Positions 17,656 through 26,039 of a DNA stretch of 64,000 nucleotides are shown one piece after another (the stretch's first letter is position 1; each line of letters begins with the position of its first letter). Under the pieces are notes generated by a model that was not told the origin of the DNA, made no database searches, and saw only the letters and a program-made list of their open reading frames with translations. This stretch comes from Brevibacterium senegalense (lineage in GTDB: Bacteria > Actinomycetota > Actinomycetes > Actinomycetales > Brevibacteriaceae). The position numbers were made by a program, and so were the translations under genes. The stretch covers positions 193,827 to 257,826 of the forward strand of contig NZ_HE978601.1 in NCBI RefSeq assembly GCF_000285835.1, written 5' to 3'.

Positions 17656-19359
17656 TCAGTCATGGTTCTGTGCGCCGTGCGCTACGGCGTCAGTCTCGAA
17701 GGTCGATGCGACTGGGAAGCGGTGGTCGAGGAACTGTGCGACCTCGTCTGCGATCGTGTCCGCATCGCCTGGGTCGATCGTCGATTCGTTGAGGCACAAG
17801 ATGTCCAGGTCCGTCCTGCGTGCGGCCCGGTCCAGTCGCACGCCCCGATCCGGGTAGGCGAGGTCGATGAACTGGTACGACAGCTCACCGGGAACCGCTC
17901 GGCCGCGGACGTACGCCTCGTGATGATGCAGGGACGAGGCGATTGAGTAGTCGTCGGGGTGGCGGAAGCGCGAGGCCGCGACCTGGCTGAACATGTGCGG
18001 CGCTTCCGCTTCCATCTCCTCGAGGACCGTCCGCACCTGGGGATGCGGTGTGTGCTTGAACCGGTGGGTGACGGTTCTGCCGTGGCGGTCGATGAGGTGG
18101 TCGCGTCCCCGCTTCGCCGCGCTCATGACAGGGAGATCTCCGGGAGCGGCCGGACGATGGTCCAGCGGCACGATCGAGGGGAAGAACCGTGCCATCCCGT
18201 TTCCCTCGAAGAACAGCTCCGGGTCTGTGGGGCGCATGAAGAACACGTCGTCGTTGAGATAGACGTACCGCTCTGCGAGCCCGTCGATGTGGTGCAGCTG
18301 CGATTCGATCGCGTGGGAGTTGAAGACGGGCAGCACGTCCGGGTCGGTGAAGATGTCGCGGTGATCGACCACGGTGATCCGGGGGTGGTCCGTATCCAGC
18401 CAGTCGGGGATCTGTCCCGCTGTGACGAGGAAGATCTGACGGAACCATGAGGCGTAATACTCGACGGATCGCAGGGAGTAGCGGAGCTCGTCGCGCGACG
18501 TGAAGCGGGAGTCAGCGAGCGCGGACCGTTCGACCCCTGCCGCCGCCGACACCCCGTCACGCGCTGCGGTCATGGCCTCCCGCCACTCGGGATCTGCACC
18601 GTCGACCCACGTGTACACGAGATCGATCGGCTCCGTCACGCTGCGGATGTGCGCGGCTGGCAGTGTCAGCTTCGCTCCGCCTTCATCCACAGCACCGCGC
18701 CACGTGTCGGGGTCGAGGTGCTCGATCAGCGTGTCCCTGCGGATCTGTCGACGTCGGAGCGTCCCGGCCGGGTAGGCAGCCCCGTCGTCGTTTGCTGCAC
18801 CGTGCATCAGTTCGTCCCAGAGCTCCACGGCGATCTCCAGGTCGCTGGTCGTGAGAGTCCGCCCGTTGGGGGCGGTCACCGCGCGGCGACACAGGACACG
18901 GGCCACGCTGTCTGGATCGCGCATTGCACTGTTCCAGCGCAGGGTCGCGCCGTGCTCGTCCTCCGCTCGCACGGTCCAGCCTGCCGCCTGCTCCAGCCCA
19001 CCCGTGAGTGCCGCGAGGACGTCCGCTCCTGCACTGCGTCGGACGGCAAGGACGGGGCGGAAGGCGCTGAGACGCGGCAGCTCGACGAACTCGATGCCCG
19101 CGCCGGCGAGCGTCGACCGCACCGTGACCAGGGCGTCGGCCTGCTCCACACGCGCGTCGAAGGGTCGAGACGACCCGGCGACCGGCGCGACATCCGCTCG
19201 ACGACGGGGGAACTCTCCGTGGAGGGCGCGCAGGAGCGCTCGCTTGACGTGCGGCGGCAATCGCTTCGCGAGTGCGGCACGCACTGCGGGGATCGACGCG
19301 GTCGGCACGCGGGGTGGCTCCTCGGACAGCAGGTGGGGTGGGTCTCGGCTCCGAGACAT
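17656..19359 (-). CDS. Stealth family protein (hexose-1-phosphate phosphotransferase type)
   Basis: A 567-residue protein with the four Stealth blocks. CR1 is IDLVYTWVDGADPEW (residues 245-259). CR2 is RDELRYSLRSVEYYASWFRQIF through ITVVDHRDIF (about 288-336), followed by YLNDDVFFM (about 370). CR3 is FSQVAASRFRHPDDYSIASSLHH (about 455-478), and a weaker CR4 lies near FIDLAYPDRG and LCLNESTIDPG. The N-terminal 240 residues are unassigned. Family members transfer sugar-1-phosphate from UDP-sugars to build phosphodiester-linked capsules or wall polymers, and they share ancestry with the GlcNAc-1-phosphotransferase of higher eukaryotes. The position between a glycerophosphotransferase-like gene and tagD points to a phosphodiester-containing glycopolymer. 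No ribosome site is obvious at this ATG. Confidence 0.88.
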   Translation of the reverse strand: MSRSRDPPHLLSEEPPRVPTASIPAVRAALAKRLPPHVKRALLRALHGEFPRRRADVAPVAGSSRPFDARVEQADALVTVRSTLAGAGIEFVELPRLSAFRPVLAVRRSAGADVLAALTGGLEQAAGWTVRAEDEHGATLRWNSAMRDPDSVARVLCRRAVTAPNGRTLTTSDLEIAVELWDELMHGAANDDGAAYPAGTLRRRQIRRDTLIEHLDPDTWRGAVDEGGAKLTLPAAHIRSVTEPIDLVYTWVDGADPEWREAMTAARDGVSAAAGVERSALADSRFTSRDELRYSLRSVEYYASWFRQIFLVTAGQIPDWLDTDHPRITVVDHRDIFTDPDVLPVFNSHAIESQLHHIDGLAERYVYLNDDVFFMRPTDPELFFEGNGMARFFPSIVPLDHRPAAPGDLPVMSAAKRGRDHLIDRHGRTVTHRFKHTPHPQVRTVLEEMEAEAPHMFSQVAASRFRHPDDYSIASSLHHHEAYVRGRAVPGELSYQFIDLAYPDRGVRLDRAARRTDLDILCLNESTIDPGDADTIADEVAQFLDHRFPVASTFETDAVAHGAQNHD

Positions 19360-19403
19360 GATATCGCCTGTTGTTCACCGTTCGATCAGAGCGATGTCAT
19401 CTG

Positions 19404-20717
19404 TCATTCACGTCTGCTGAGAATGCTCTCCCGCTCCTCGACGATCGTGCCCACTGCAGAGACGAACCGTGCCAGCTGATCTCCCGGCTCCGTATCGCCC
19501 AAGTAGTGCTGAGCGACCTCCCCGAGCTGAGCAGCGTCAGAGTCGAGTGCGGACAGGAGCGAAGTGACGGCCTCAGCCGCATGGTCGGCTGCAACGGCAT
19601 CGGCGCGGTCCAGCAGTCCGCCCGGGATCGTGTCCGCCCGCCGATCGACCGGCCGGATGAGAGCCAGCGGCTTGCCCGTCGCCAGCCAGTCGAAGGCCAC
19701 GGAGGACATCTCCGCGAGACAGGCATCCGCCTCCGCGAACTGCCAGCCCACGGACGGAGTGGTGTCGATGAAGCCGCCGGCTGCCTCGAGTCGCGCGCGC
19801 ACCCGAGCGTCCGCGGCGCGGAACAGGGGGTCGGCGACCCCCGTCCGCGGATGGGGCCGGTAGATGACGCGGGCACCGGCGGTGAGCAGGGCCTCGGCGA
19901 TGGTGTCGCCCGTCTGGGGCAGGGTCCCGTAGGCCATCTGCGGCGAGTCGCCCTCCCAGGTGGGGGCCCAGAGGACGGTGGGTGCCGATGAGTCAGCGTC
20001 CGGTCCGGCAAGGTGAGACGTCCACTCCTGCGGCACGGATGTCGGCGCGTCCAACTGAGGGCGGCCGACGTCGATCATCCGGTCCTCACCGAAGCCGATG
20101 AGCTGGGCGAGGATGCGGTCCCGAGCCGCCTGGCCCGCCGTGAGGACCCGGTCGTAGGCCTTGAGCTGGTTCGTCACCATCGACGACTTCTCGCTCTCGC
20201 CGTGCGACAGGTGCACGTGCGCGGGCCGTGGGTGCCGCAGCGCATGGAAGTTCAGCGGCGACTGGTTCACGTACAGGACGCACCGGACCGCGTCGTCGCC
20301 CAGAACCGCATCCAGGTCCGCCAAGCGACGGCCGAAGCGGACCGGCAGGTGCGTGTTCCGGGCGATCTGCTGCGCCGTGCGTGCGCTGCGGCAGAGGATG
20401 ACAACGGGTAGCCTCTGGTCCAGCTGCTCGAGCGGCCACAGCCACTGGGTCAGCTGGTAGGCGGAGTCCCCGTCTCCGGCGAAGTGGACGACGACGGGGA
20501 AGCGGTCATCGGGCTGAGGCCGGAGGTCACTCGCGGCTCGCGCCTCTGCGGAGGCGTCCAGCGCGGTATCCGCTGCCCGCCGGGCCAGCCGAAGCGCGCC
20601 CTTCATCGGTCCCGGGAGTCGCGCTGCTGCACGCGCGGCAGTCTGCGAGGCGCGCGCAGCGGCCCGGCCCACGGCGCCGCTGGCCGGGCCATCGTGCGGG
20701 TGCGAGGGAGTCGTCAT
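19404..20717 (-). CDS. CDP-glycerol glycerophosphotransferase-like protein
   Basis: A 437-residue protein. An Ala/Arg-rich N-terminus (about 60 residues) is followed by a GT-B fold resembling TagB/TagF, with DDAVRCVLYVNQS, HVHLSHGESEKSSM (about 165, matching the HG region), TVLWAPTWEGD (about 243), VIYRPHPRTG (about 285), and AEADACLAEMSSVAFDWLATGKPL (about 325-348), the equivalent of the DYSS loop. The second Asp-Tyr of that loop is Glu-Met here, so donor specificity may differ from classic CDP-glycerol enzymes. It is first gene of the operon with the Stealth gene and tagD. The ATG is used because TACTGT lies 7 bases upstream without a ribosome site. A GTG nine bases further up is less likely. 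Confidence 0.8.
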   Translation of the reverse strand: MTTPSHPHDGPASGAVGRAAARASQTAARAAARLPGPMKGALRLARRAADTALDASAEARAASDLRPQPDDRFPVVVHFAGDGDSAYQLTQWLWPLEQLDQRLPVVILCRSARTAQQIARNTHLPVRFGRRLADLDAVLGDDAVRCVLYVNQSPLNFHALRHPRPAHVHLSHGESEKSSMVTNQLKAYDRVLTAGQAARDRILAQLIGFGEDRMIDVGRPQLDAPTSVPQEWTSHLAGPDADSSAPTVLWAPTWEGDSPQMAYGTLPQTGDTIAEALLTAGARVIYRPHPRTGVADPLFRAADARVRARLEAAGGFIDTTPSVGWQFAEADACLAEMSSVAFDWLATGKPLALIRPVDRRADTIPGGLLDRADAVAADHAAEAVTSLLSALDSDAAQLGEVAQHYLGDTEPGDQLARFVSAVGTIVEERESILSRRE

Positions 20718-20724
20718 GGAGGAC

Positions 20725-20730
20725 ACAGTA
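20725..20730 (-). promoter_or_regulatory. Candidate -10 box of the glycerophosphotransferase/Stealth/tagD operon
   Basis: TACTGT on the minus strand is followed by 7 bases and the ATG at 20717, with no Shine-Dalgarno in between. It faces a similar box for the divergent peptidase gene. Confidence 0.45.
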
Positions 20731-20795
20731 GTGGGCGAGCGCTCGGATCTTGTGAGTGCTCTGACCCGGTAGCGTCTGCGGCCTCAGCGGGTGCA

Positions 20796-20801
20796 TACGA
20801 T
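20796..20801 (+). promoter_or_regulatory. Candidate -10 box of the PBP4-like gene (leaderless)
   Basis: TACGAT is followed by six bases (CGTTGT) and the ATG at 20808. No purine-rich ribosome site is present. Confidence 0.45.
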
Positions 20802-20807
20802 CGTTGT

Positions 20808-21995
20808 ATGGGATTCTTCCGTCGTTCGAGCAATCTCCGCTCCCTCGCCACAGTGCTGACACGAGAGCTCGACGATCCGATCTTCCAGGATTCGGGCGGC
20901 CATGTCGTCGACCTGGAGTCTGGGCGCACCCTCTTCGGACTGCGCCAGGCAGAGCCCCGGCTCATGGCATCGACGACGAAGCTCTTCACCGCAGGCGCGG
21001 CCCTCACACACCTGGGGGCGGAATCGACCCTCACGACTCGGCTGTTCTCTGAGCAACTGCCCACGGCCGAAGGGATCCTCGCGGGCGATCTGATCGTCGT
21101 GGGCGGTGGAGACCCTCTGCTGGGCGATGAGGAGTTCCTGCGCAGGCGGTACGGGGGCACCGGCACGTCCGTCGAACGGCTCGTCCAGGCCGTCACCAAC
21201 GCGGGCATCCGACAGATCCGCGGCAGCGTGGTCGGCGATGGCACCCTCTTCGCACGCGAGGAGCATCCGGCGCGGCACGTCACGGCGCTGTCCTTCAACC
21301 AATCCGCGTCCCCGCGGCCCGTCCTCGTCGCTGCGACGCAGATCAGCGAGGCCCTCGAGGCCGCCGGCGTCTCGATCCAGGGAAGCCCGGCCGCGCGGCG
21401 CACACGTGCCGCAGACCTCCACGAGGTGGGGGCCGTCGAATCGCTGCCGATCCTCGACCTCCTCACGATCTGCGGACACGAGAGCGACAACGTCATCGCG
21501 GCCGCGCTGGCGAAGCGCATGTCCGCCGTCGACGGGACCCGAGGCTCGACGCGGCGCGGCACGAGGATCCTGGAGCGGCACGCCGCGGACCACGGTGCGC
21601 AGATCACCGTGGCGACCGCGTCCGGGCTGGGGCCGGAGAACCGGTGCGCGCCCCAAGCGATCACCACTTATCTCGTGGCGATGCACCGATCCCCTCTCTT
21701 CCCGTCGTTCGAGCAGACACTGCCGCAGGCCGGGACTCAGGGGACTCTCACGTACCGGCTGCGGAACACCCGCGCGGCCGAGACAGTGCGGGCCAAGACC
21801 GGCACGCTCACCGAATGGAGGGAGGTCGCGGGACGCCGTGTCCGTCGACCGCTGCAGGACTCCCTGGCGGGGTACTGCCGGGGCCGGAAGCGATCGGTCG
21901 CATTCTCATTCGTGAACGAACGGGCAGAGTCGCGGATCGGCTCACGCGCCGGCCTCGACCGGATGATGCTGGCACTCGCCGACTGGTGCGGCTGA
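20808..21995 (+). CDS. D-alanyl-D-alanine carboxypeptidase, peptidase S13 (PBP4-like), no signal peptide
   Basis: A 395-residue penicillin-binding-protein-like serine peptidase. All three active-site motifs are present: S55-T-T-K58 in MASTTKLFTAG, S226-D-N228 in ICGHESDNVIAAALAKR, and K330-T-G in VRAKTGTL. GDLIVVGGGDPLL (about residues 93-106) is typical of the S13/DacB family. These enzymes trim D-Ala from peptidoglycan outside the cytoplasm, yet the N-terminus (MGFFRRSSNLRSLATVLTRE) has no hydrophobic core of a signal peptide, and the in-frame sequence upstream offers none. It may be exported by another route, retained by the basic start, or act on a cytoplasmic substrate. It is divergent from the teichoic-acid operon. 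Confidence 0.88.
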   Translation: MGFFRRSSNLRSLATVLTRELDDPIFQDSGGHVVDLESGRTLFGLRQAEPRLMASTTKLFTAGAALTHLGAESTLTTRLFSEQLPTAEGILAGDLIVVGGGDPLLGDEEFLRRRYGGTGTSVERLVQAVTNAGIRQIRGSVVGDGTLFAREEHPARHVTALSFNQSASPRPVLVAATQISEALEAAGVSIQGSPAARRTRAADLHEVGAVESLPILDLLTICGHESDNVIAAALAKRMSAVDGTRGSTRRGTRILERHAADHGAQITVATASGLGPENRCAPQAITTYLVAMHRSPLFPSFEQTLPQAGTQGTLTYRLRNTRAAETVRAKTGTLTEWREVAGRRVRRPLQDSLAGYCRGRKRSVAFSFVNERAESRIGSRAGLDRMMLALADWCG

Positions 21996-22121
21996 GCGTG
22001 ATCGTCCGTTATGATCCGATCATCGGAACTCTCTGACTCGTAACGCACGACTGCCGACGAACACCCCGCTGACTCCTGCACCGTGGCACTCCCCTGTCGA
22101 ATTCCTCCCTCAGGAGTCTCT

Positions 22122-22826
22122 GTGAAGTCGCTCATGCGCATCCTCCTGTCCGCGCTCGCATCCATCGTGCTGGTCGCCGGTGCCGTCGTACCCGCCCATG
22201 CCGCCTCCGTCTCCTTCGACGTCACGAAGCTGACGGCGAAGGACATCGTCGTGAAGAGCTGGGATTGCTACAACACGACTGTCACCATGTCCCACAAGAA
22301 GTCTGGGGTCCGCTCGTGGGACGTTTACACGGACATCACGAAGTCCGGTGCGGTCGTTGATTACGTCGACTACTCGTCATCCGGAAACACGAAGACGGCG
22401 AAGTCGACGATCTGCCCGTGGAGCAACTCCGACTACGGGACCTACCGGATTGGCCCCAGCTCCATCTTTGCGGCGCCATCCCGCGGATACACCTACGTGG
22501 ACCGCGATGACTTCACGAAGGGGACTTTCAACGTCCGCGCGCACGTGAAGTCCGGACTCAGCGCCAAGCGGTCCGGTTCGAAGGTCACACTCACCGCGAC
22601 TGCGAAGCGCTACAGCCTCGACAAGTGGGGGTATGCGACCTACAGCCCCAAGAAGGCCAAGTTCCAGGTGAAGTCCGGCTCCTCGTGGAAGACGCTCAAG
22701 ACCGTGACCCTCAAGAAGGGGAAGGCGACCTACACCACGAAGACGTCGAAGAAGAAGTCGTACCGCTTCGTGACTGTGAAGACCTCGACCTCCGCCGCGT
22801 CGACCTCGAAGACCGTCAAGAAGTAG
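22122..22826 (+). CDS. Secreted Lys/Ser/Thr-rich protein of unknown function
   Basis: A 234-residue protein with a clear Sec signal peptide: VKSLMRILLSALASIVLVAGAVVPAHAA, with probable cleavage after AHA (about residue 25-26). The GTG start is chosen because CAGGAG lies about 6 bases upstream. The mature part has a domain with three Cys-poor beta segments (VKSWDCYNTTVTMSH, ICPWSNSDYGTYRIGPS, which holds two Cys that could pair), and then a C-terminal repetitive region (about 150-234) rich in Lys, Ser, Thr and Tyr, such as KVTLTATAKRYSLDKWGYATY. That region resembles surface-associated beta-rich domains in secreted actinobacterial proteins. No enzymatic motif is seen. The strong positive charge could bind anionic wall polymers such as the teichoic acid made next door. 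Function is not assigned. Confidence 0.8.
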   Translation: MKSLMRILLSALASIVLVAGAVVPAHAASVSFDVTKLTAKDIVVKSWDCYNTTVTMSHKKSGVRSWDVYTDITKSGAVVDYVDYSSSGNTKTAKSTICPWSNSDYGTYRIGPSSIFAAPSRGYTYVDRDDFTKGTFNVRAHVKSGLSAKRSGSKVTLTATAKRYSLDKWGYATYSPKKAKFQVKSGSSWKTLKTVTLKKGKATYTTKTSKKKSYRFVTVKTSTSAASTSKTVKK

Positions 22827-22881
22827 GTCTCACCGAGGGACACGGCCCTGCCCCGCACCGGGCTGTGTCCGGCCTGGTTGG

Positions 22882-22887
22882 TATAAG
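22882..22887 (+). promoter_or_regulatory. Candidate -10 box of the PQQ-repeat lipoprotein gene
   Basis: TATAAG is followed by six bases (AATCGT) and the ATG at 22894. No ribosome site is present, so a leaderless transcript is possible. Confidence 0.4.
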
Positions 22888-22893
22888 AATCGT

Positions 22894-24483
22894 ATGAACT
22901 CCCTGCATCGCGGCCGCCTCACGGCCGTCGCCTCGTTGTGTGCCTCCGGCCTGCTCGTCCTCACCGGATGCACGTCCGCGCCCGCAGAGCCCCCGGAGGC
23001 CGCTGCCCCTGCCACTCCCACACCCAGCGCGGCCTGGGGTGACTGGGCCGACGTCGACGGTGCGATGATGCCAGTCGGTTCGACGACCGACCGCATCATC
23101 GTGAGCGGTCTCGATGCATCGACCGTCGTCGTGCTGGACCGGTCCACAGGCGACGAGGTCTGGCGGATCGGTGACGATGCGGAGGGTGACGGTTCTGGTG
23201 CGGACGGGGCGAGCGCGGAGGGCTGGACCGACGACGACTGGACCGAGGGCGCCGCGTGGGAGCACGGGCTGGTGCTGCACGACGAGGACACGATCTATAC
23301 CCAGCGCGGGTCGGGAGACGGATCGCTCGTCGCCTACAGCGCGGAGGACGGCAGCGAGGTCTGGCGGGTCTCCCCCGGCACGCTCGATGCGTGCGCACTC
23401 GCGGATGCGTGGGAACTGTCCCCGTCCGTGTCGCAGTCGTACGAGGTGGCGGAGAGCGGACAGCTCATCCTGTCGCACACGCAGCCAGCCGACTGGGACT
23501 GCCACGACGGTCCCAACGCCACGCATCCGGGGACCCTCGCCATGCTGGTCGTCGATGCGACGACGGGCGAGGTCACCGGAGAACCGGTTCGGATCGCCGG
23601 GACCGCGATCCCGGGCATGTCGATGCCGGATCCGTCCGGCCGCTACATCGACGTGCCCTTCGAACTGCAGGCCAGCGTGAATGTCATCCGTGTCGACGCC
23701 ACGACGGGCGAGGAGCACTGGGCGATGCTGCACTACCCGGATCCTTCCGACTTCGATCCGGACCTGGACGCCTCACTGGGCCCCGCCACCGTGACAGCTG
23801 CGGGCGAGGACCGCTTCCTCATCCAGTCGCACATGGACGGTGGACACCTCGCCACCGTCGAGGCATGGGCCGACGACCCCATGGAGACCGGCGACGTGAC
23901 CGTCGAGGATCTGGACTATGAGATGCCGTGCGAGTACCGCATGCAGCGCAGCAGTGCGGGTGACCCGTACTGTCTGCTCCTCACGTCCTCCCCGGACCCG
24001 GAACACGACGCACAGTTCCTCGTGTCAGTGGCCGACCCGTCGTCTGGAGCTGCCACGGATGAGCCGCTCGCTGTTCCTGCTCCTGCCTCGCTCATCGACG
24101 CCGACGAGTACTACGGATTCGTGGAGGCTCCCACCGTCGTCGAGAACGACGCGCTCATCCCGGCATCAGCGCGGGGCGCCGATGCCCCAGCGATCATCCT
24201 CCCGACCGACGCGGGGCTCCACGCCGTGGACATCGCAGGCGGAGACACGGTCTGGACCTGGGACTCGGGTGAGGGGACGGCCGTCGCCGGGCACGTGGTG
24301 CCGGACGCACTGGAGGTCGTCGTGGCTGTTAACGACCGCGCTGTTGGGATCGATGCGCTCACCGGGACCGAGCTCTGGGACGAACCGGCGGACGGACCCG
24401 TCTTCGGGGTGGACGACGTCATCACGATCACGGACTTCATGACAGGGACGACGAGGGTGCGCACGACTCACCCCGTAGGCTGA
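22894..24483 (+). CDS. Lipoprotein with PQQ-like beta-propeller repeats
   Basis: A 529-residue predicted lipoprotein. The signal peptide ends with the lipobox VLTGC (Cys26), so the protein should be anchored to the outer face of the membrane. A short Pro/Ala linker is followed by repeats of the PQQ-enzyme type: VVVLDRSTGDEVWRIG (about 72), LVAYSAEDGSEVWRVS (about 145), MLVVDATTGEVTG (about 218), VIRVDATTGEEHWAML (about 262), LHAVDIAGGDTVWTWD (about 440) and AVGIDALTGTELWDEP (about 470). An acidic, low-complexity loop lies between repeats 1 and 2. The propeller lacks dehydrogenase active-site features, so it is probably a scaffold or binding protein. The partner is unknown. Confidence 0.82.
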   Translation: MNSLHRGRLTAVASLCASGLLVLTGCTSAPAEPPEAAAPATPTPSAAWGDWADVDGAMMPVGSTTDRIIVSGLDASTVVVLDRSTGDEVWRIGDDAEGDGSGADGASAEGWTDDDWTEGAAWEHGLVLHDEDTIYTQRGSGDGSLVAYSAEDGSEVWRVSPGTLDACALADAWELSPSVSQSYEVAESGQLILSHTQPADWDCHDGPNATHPGTLAMLVVDATTGEVTGEPVRIAGTAIPGMSMPDPSGRYIDVPFELQASVNVIRVDATTGEEHWAMLHYPDPSDFDPDLDASLGPATVTAAGEDRFLIQSHMDGGHLATVEAWADDPMETGDVTVEDLDYEMPCEYRMQRSSAGDPYCLLLTSSPDPEHDAQFLVSVADPSSGAATDEPLAVPAPASLIDADEYYGFVEAPTVVENDALIPASARGADAPAIILPTDAGLHAVDIAGGDTVWTWDSGEGTAVAGHVVPDALEVVVAVNDRAVGIDALTGTELWDEPADGPVFGVDDVITITDFMTGTTRVRTTHPVG

Positions 24484-24534
24484 GGCCGGGTCCGCACCCC
24501 GGACAACTCACGCGCAGCAGGAAGGCAGACGCTC

Positions 24535-25539
24535 ATGGAGTACCGCTACCTGGGACATTCCGGCCTCAAGATCTCCGAGGTCACCTACGGCAACTGGCTC
24601 ACCCACGGCTCGCAGGTGGAGAACGACATCGCGACGCAGTGCGTGCATGCCGCCCTGGACGCCGGCATCACGACCTTCGACACCGCAGACGTCTACGCCA
24701 ACACGAAGGCGGAGCAGGTGCTGGGCGATGCCCTCAAGGGTCAGCGCCGCGAATCGCTGGAGATCTTCACGAAGGTCTACCACCCGACCGGCCCCAAGGG
24801 ACCCAACGACAGCGGACTGTCGCGCAAGCACATCATGGAGTCGATCAACGGATCGCTCACCCGCCTGGGCACCGACTACGTCGACCTGTATCAGGCGCAC
24901 CGCTACGACTACGAGACGCCGCTCGAGGAGACGATGCAGGCGTTCGCGGACGTCGTCCGGCAGGGCAAGGCGCTCTACATCGGCGTCTCCGAATGGCGGG
25001 CGGACGAGATCCGCGCGGGCCACGCTCTGGCGCAGGACCTGGGCATCCACCTCATCTCGAACCAACCGCAGTACAACATGCTCTGGCGCGTCATCGAGGA
25101 CGAGGTCATCCCCGCCTCGCAGGAGCTGGGCCTCTCCCAGATCGTCTGGTCACCCATCGCGCAGGGCGTCCTGACCGGGAAGTACAAGAAGGGTCAGCCG
25201 TTGCCCGAGGGCTCCCGTGCCACGGACGAGGCCGGCGGTGCCCGTGCGGTCCAGCGCTTCCTGGACGATGAGATCCTGGACGGCGTCGCGAAGCTCGAGC
25301 CCATCGCCGCAGAACTCGACCTCACGATGGCGCAGCTGGCCATCGCGTGGGTGCTGTCGAACGACAACGTGGCCTCTGCCCTGGTGGGCGCATCCCGCCC
25401 GGAGCAGATCGCGTCGAACGCGGCAGCCGCCGGCGTGACGCTCGAGGCGGACGTCCTGGCACGCATCGACGCCGCGATCGGCCACCTGGCCGAGCGCGAC
25501 CCCGCGAAGACGGTCTCCCCCGCGACGCGCCCCTCGTGA
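24535..25539 (+). CDS. Aldo/keto reductase family oxidoreductase
   Basis: A 334-residue NADPH-dependent (alpha/beta)8-barrel enzyme, near the voltage-gated K+ channel beta-subunit/L-glyceraldehyde-3-phosphate reductase branch of AKRs. Catalytic tetrad residues are visible: Asp and Tyr in TTFDTADVYANTKAE (about residues 46-60), Lys in EIFTKVYHP (about 79) and His in LYQAHRYD (about 122). NADP-binding loops are YSPIAQG-like (VWSPIAQGVLTGKY) and VGASRPEQIASN (about 288). AGGAAGG precedes the ATG. The stop overlaps the GTG of the next gene. The substrate, an aldehyde or ketone, cannot be specified. Confidence 0.9.
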   Translation: MEYRYLGHSGLKISEVTYGNWLTHGSQVENDIATQCVHAALDAGITTFDTADVYANTKAEQVLGDALKGQRRESLEIFTKVYHPTGPKGPNDSGLSRKHIMESINGSLTRLGTDYVDLYQAHRYDYETPLEETMQAFADVVRQGKALYIGVSEWRADEIRAGHALAQDLGIHLISNQPQYNMLWRVIEDEVIPASQELGLSQIVWSPIAQGVLTGKYKKGQPLPEGSRATDEAGGARAVQRFLDDEILDGVAKLEPIAAELDLTMAQLAIAWVLSNDNVASALVGASRPEQIASNAAAAGVTLEADVLARIDAAIGHLAERDPAKTVSPATRPS

Positions 25540-25955
25540 CCCGTCGCGAATATCGCCCGGCGGCGGCTCGCGGCGCCACGTCTGTGCCTGTGGGCGCGTG
25601 GCGACGATTCCGCGCACTCATCAGCACCTCGTGGTGGCTGTTCCGTCCGCTTCTGATCCTGTGCGCGCTGGGACTGCTCTTCGTGGTGTCGTTCGTCGCG
25701 TACACGCACTTCACGGCACCGGACACGTACTGGCGCGAATTCGCGATCGCGATGATCGGCACGCTCCTGACCGTCTCCGGTTCGTTCGCCGTGGCCCTCT
25801 ACGCGTTCCGCGACCAGTTGCGCAGGCGCCGCGAGGTGCAGACGCTGCGGCGATTCGACGATGAGACATGGCGCAGGCGCTCGCTGGTGGTCGCGACGAT
25901 CGCAAGTTATTTATTCAAGTTCAGGTCACATCGCAAGTTCCGAAGTGATCGATGA
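25536..25955 (+). CDS. Small two-helix membrane protein, possibly truncated at its 3' end
   Basis: A 139-residue protein starting at a GTG that overlaps the stop of the aldo/keto reductase gene (GTGA). Two transmembrane segments are clear: LFRPLLILCALGLLFVVSFVAY (about 36-57) and FAIAMIGTLLTVSGSFAVALYAF (about 70-92), followed by a basic coiled stretch RDQLRRRREVQTLRRFDDETWRRR. The last 25 residues (ATIASYLFKFRSHRKF) are encoded by an abruptly AT-rich stretch from about 25899 that contains a 10-base direct repeat, so the original 3' end may have been lost or replaced. No family is recognised. Coupling to the reductase gene is the only functional clue. Confidence 0.6.
   Translation: MTRREYRPAAARGATSVPVGAWRRFRALISTSWWLFRPLLILCALGLLFVVSFVAYTHFTAPDTYWREFAIAMIGTLLTVSGSFAVALYAFRDQLRRRREVQTLRRFDDETWRRRSLVVATIASYLFKFRSHRKFRSDR
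25899..25939. repeat. Short direct repeat flanking an AT-rich insert
   Basis: ATCGCAAGTT occurs at 25899-25908 and again at 25930-25939, bracketing 21 bases of AT-rich sequence in an otherwise high-GC region. The layout resembles a scar from a small insertion or illegitimate recombination at the 3' end of the membrane protein gene. Confidence 0.45.
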
Positions 25956-26039
25956 TTTCCTGAAGTCATCCTGGACGCGTGCACGCGATCTGCCCCTCGC
26001 ATCGCGCCCGTCGTCGCAGCCACGAGCGGAGGCTGATTG

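Noticed and set aside
25899-25939. Insertion sequence end or phage attachment site
   Set aside because: No transposase, integrase or tRNA nearby, and the repeat is only 10 bases long. It is kept as a possible scar only.
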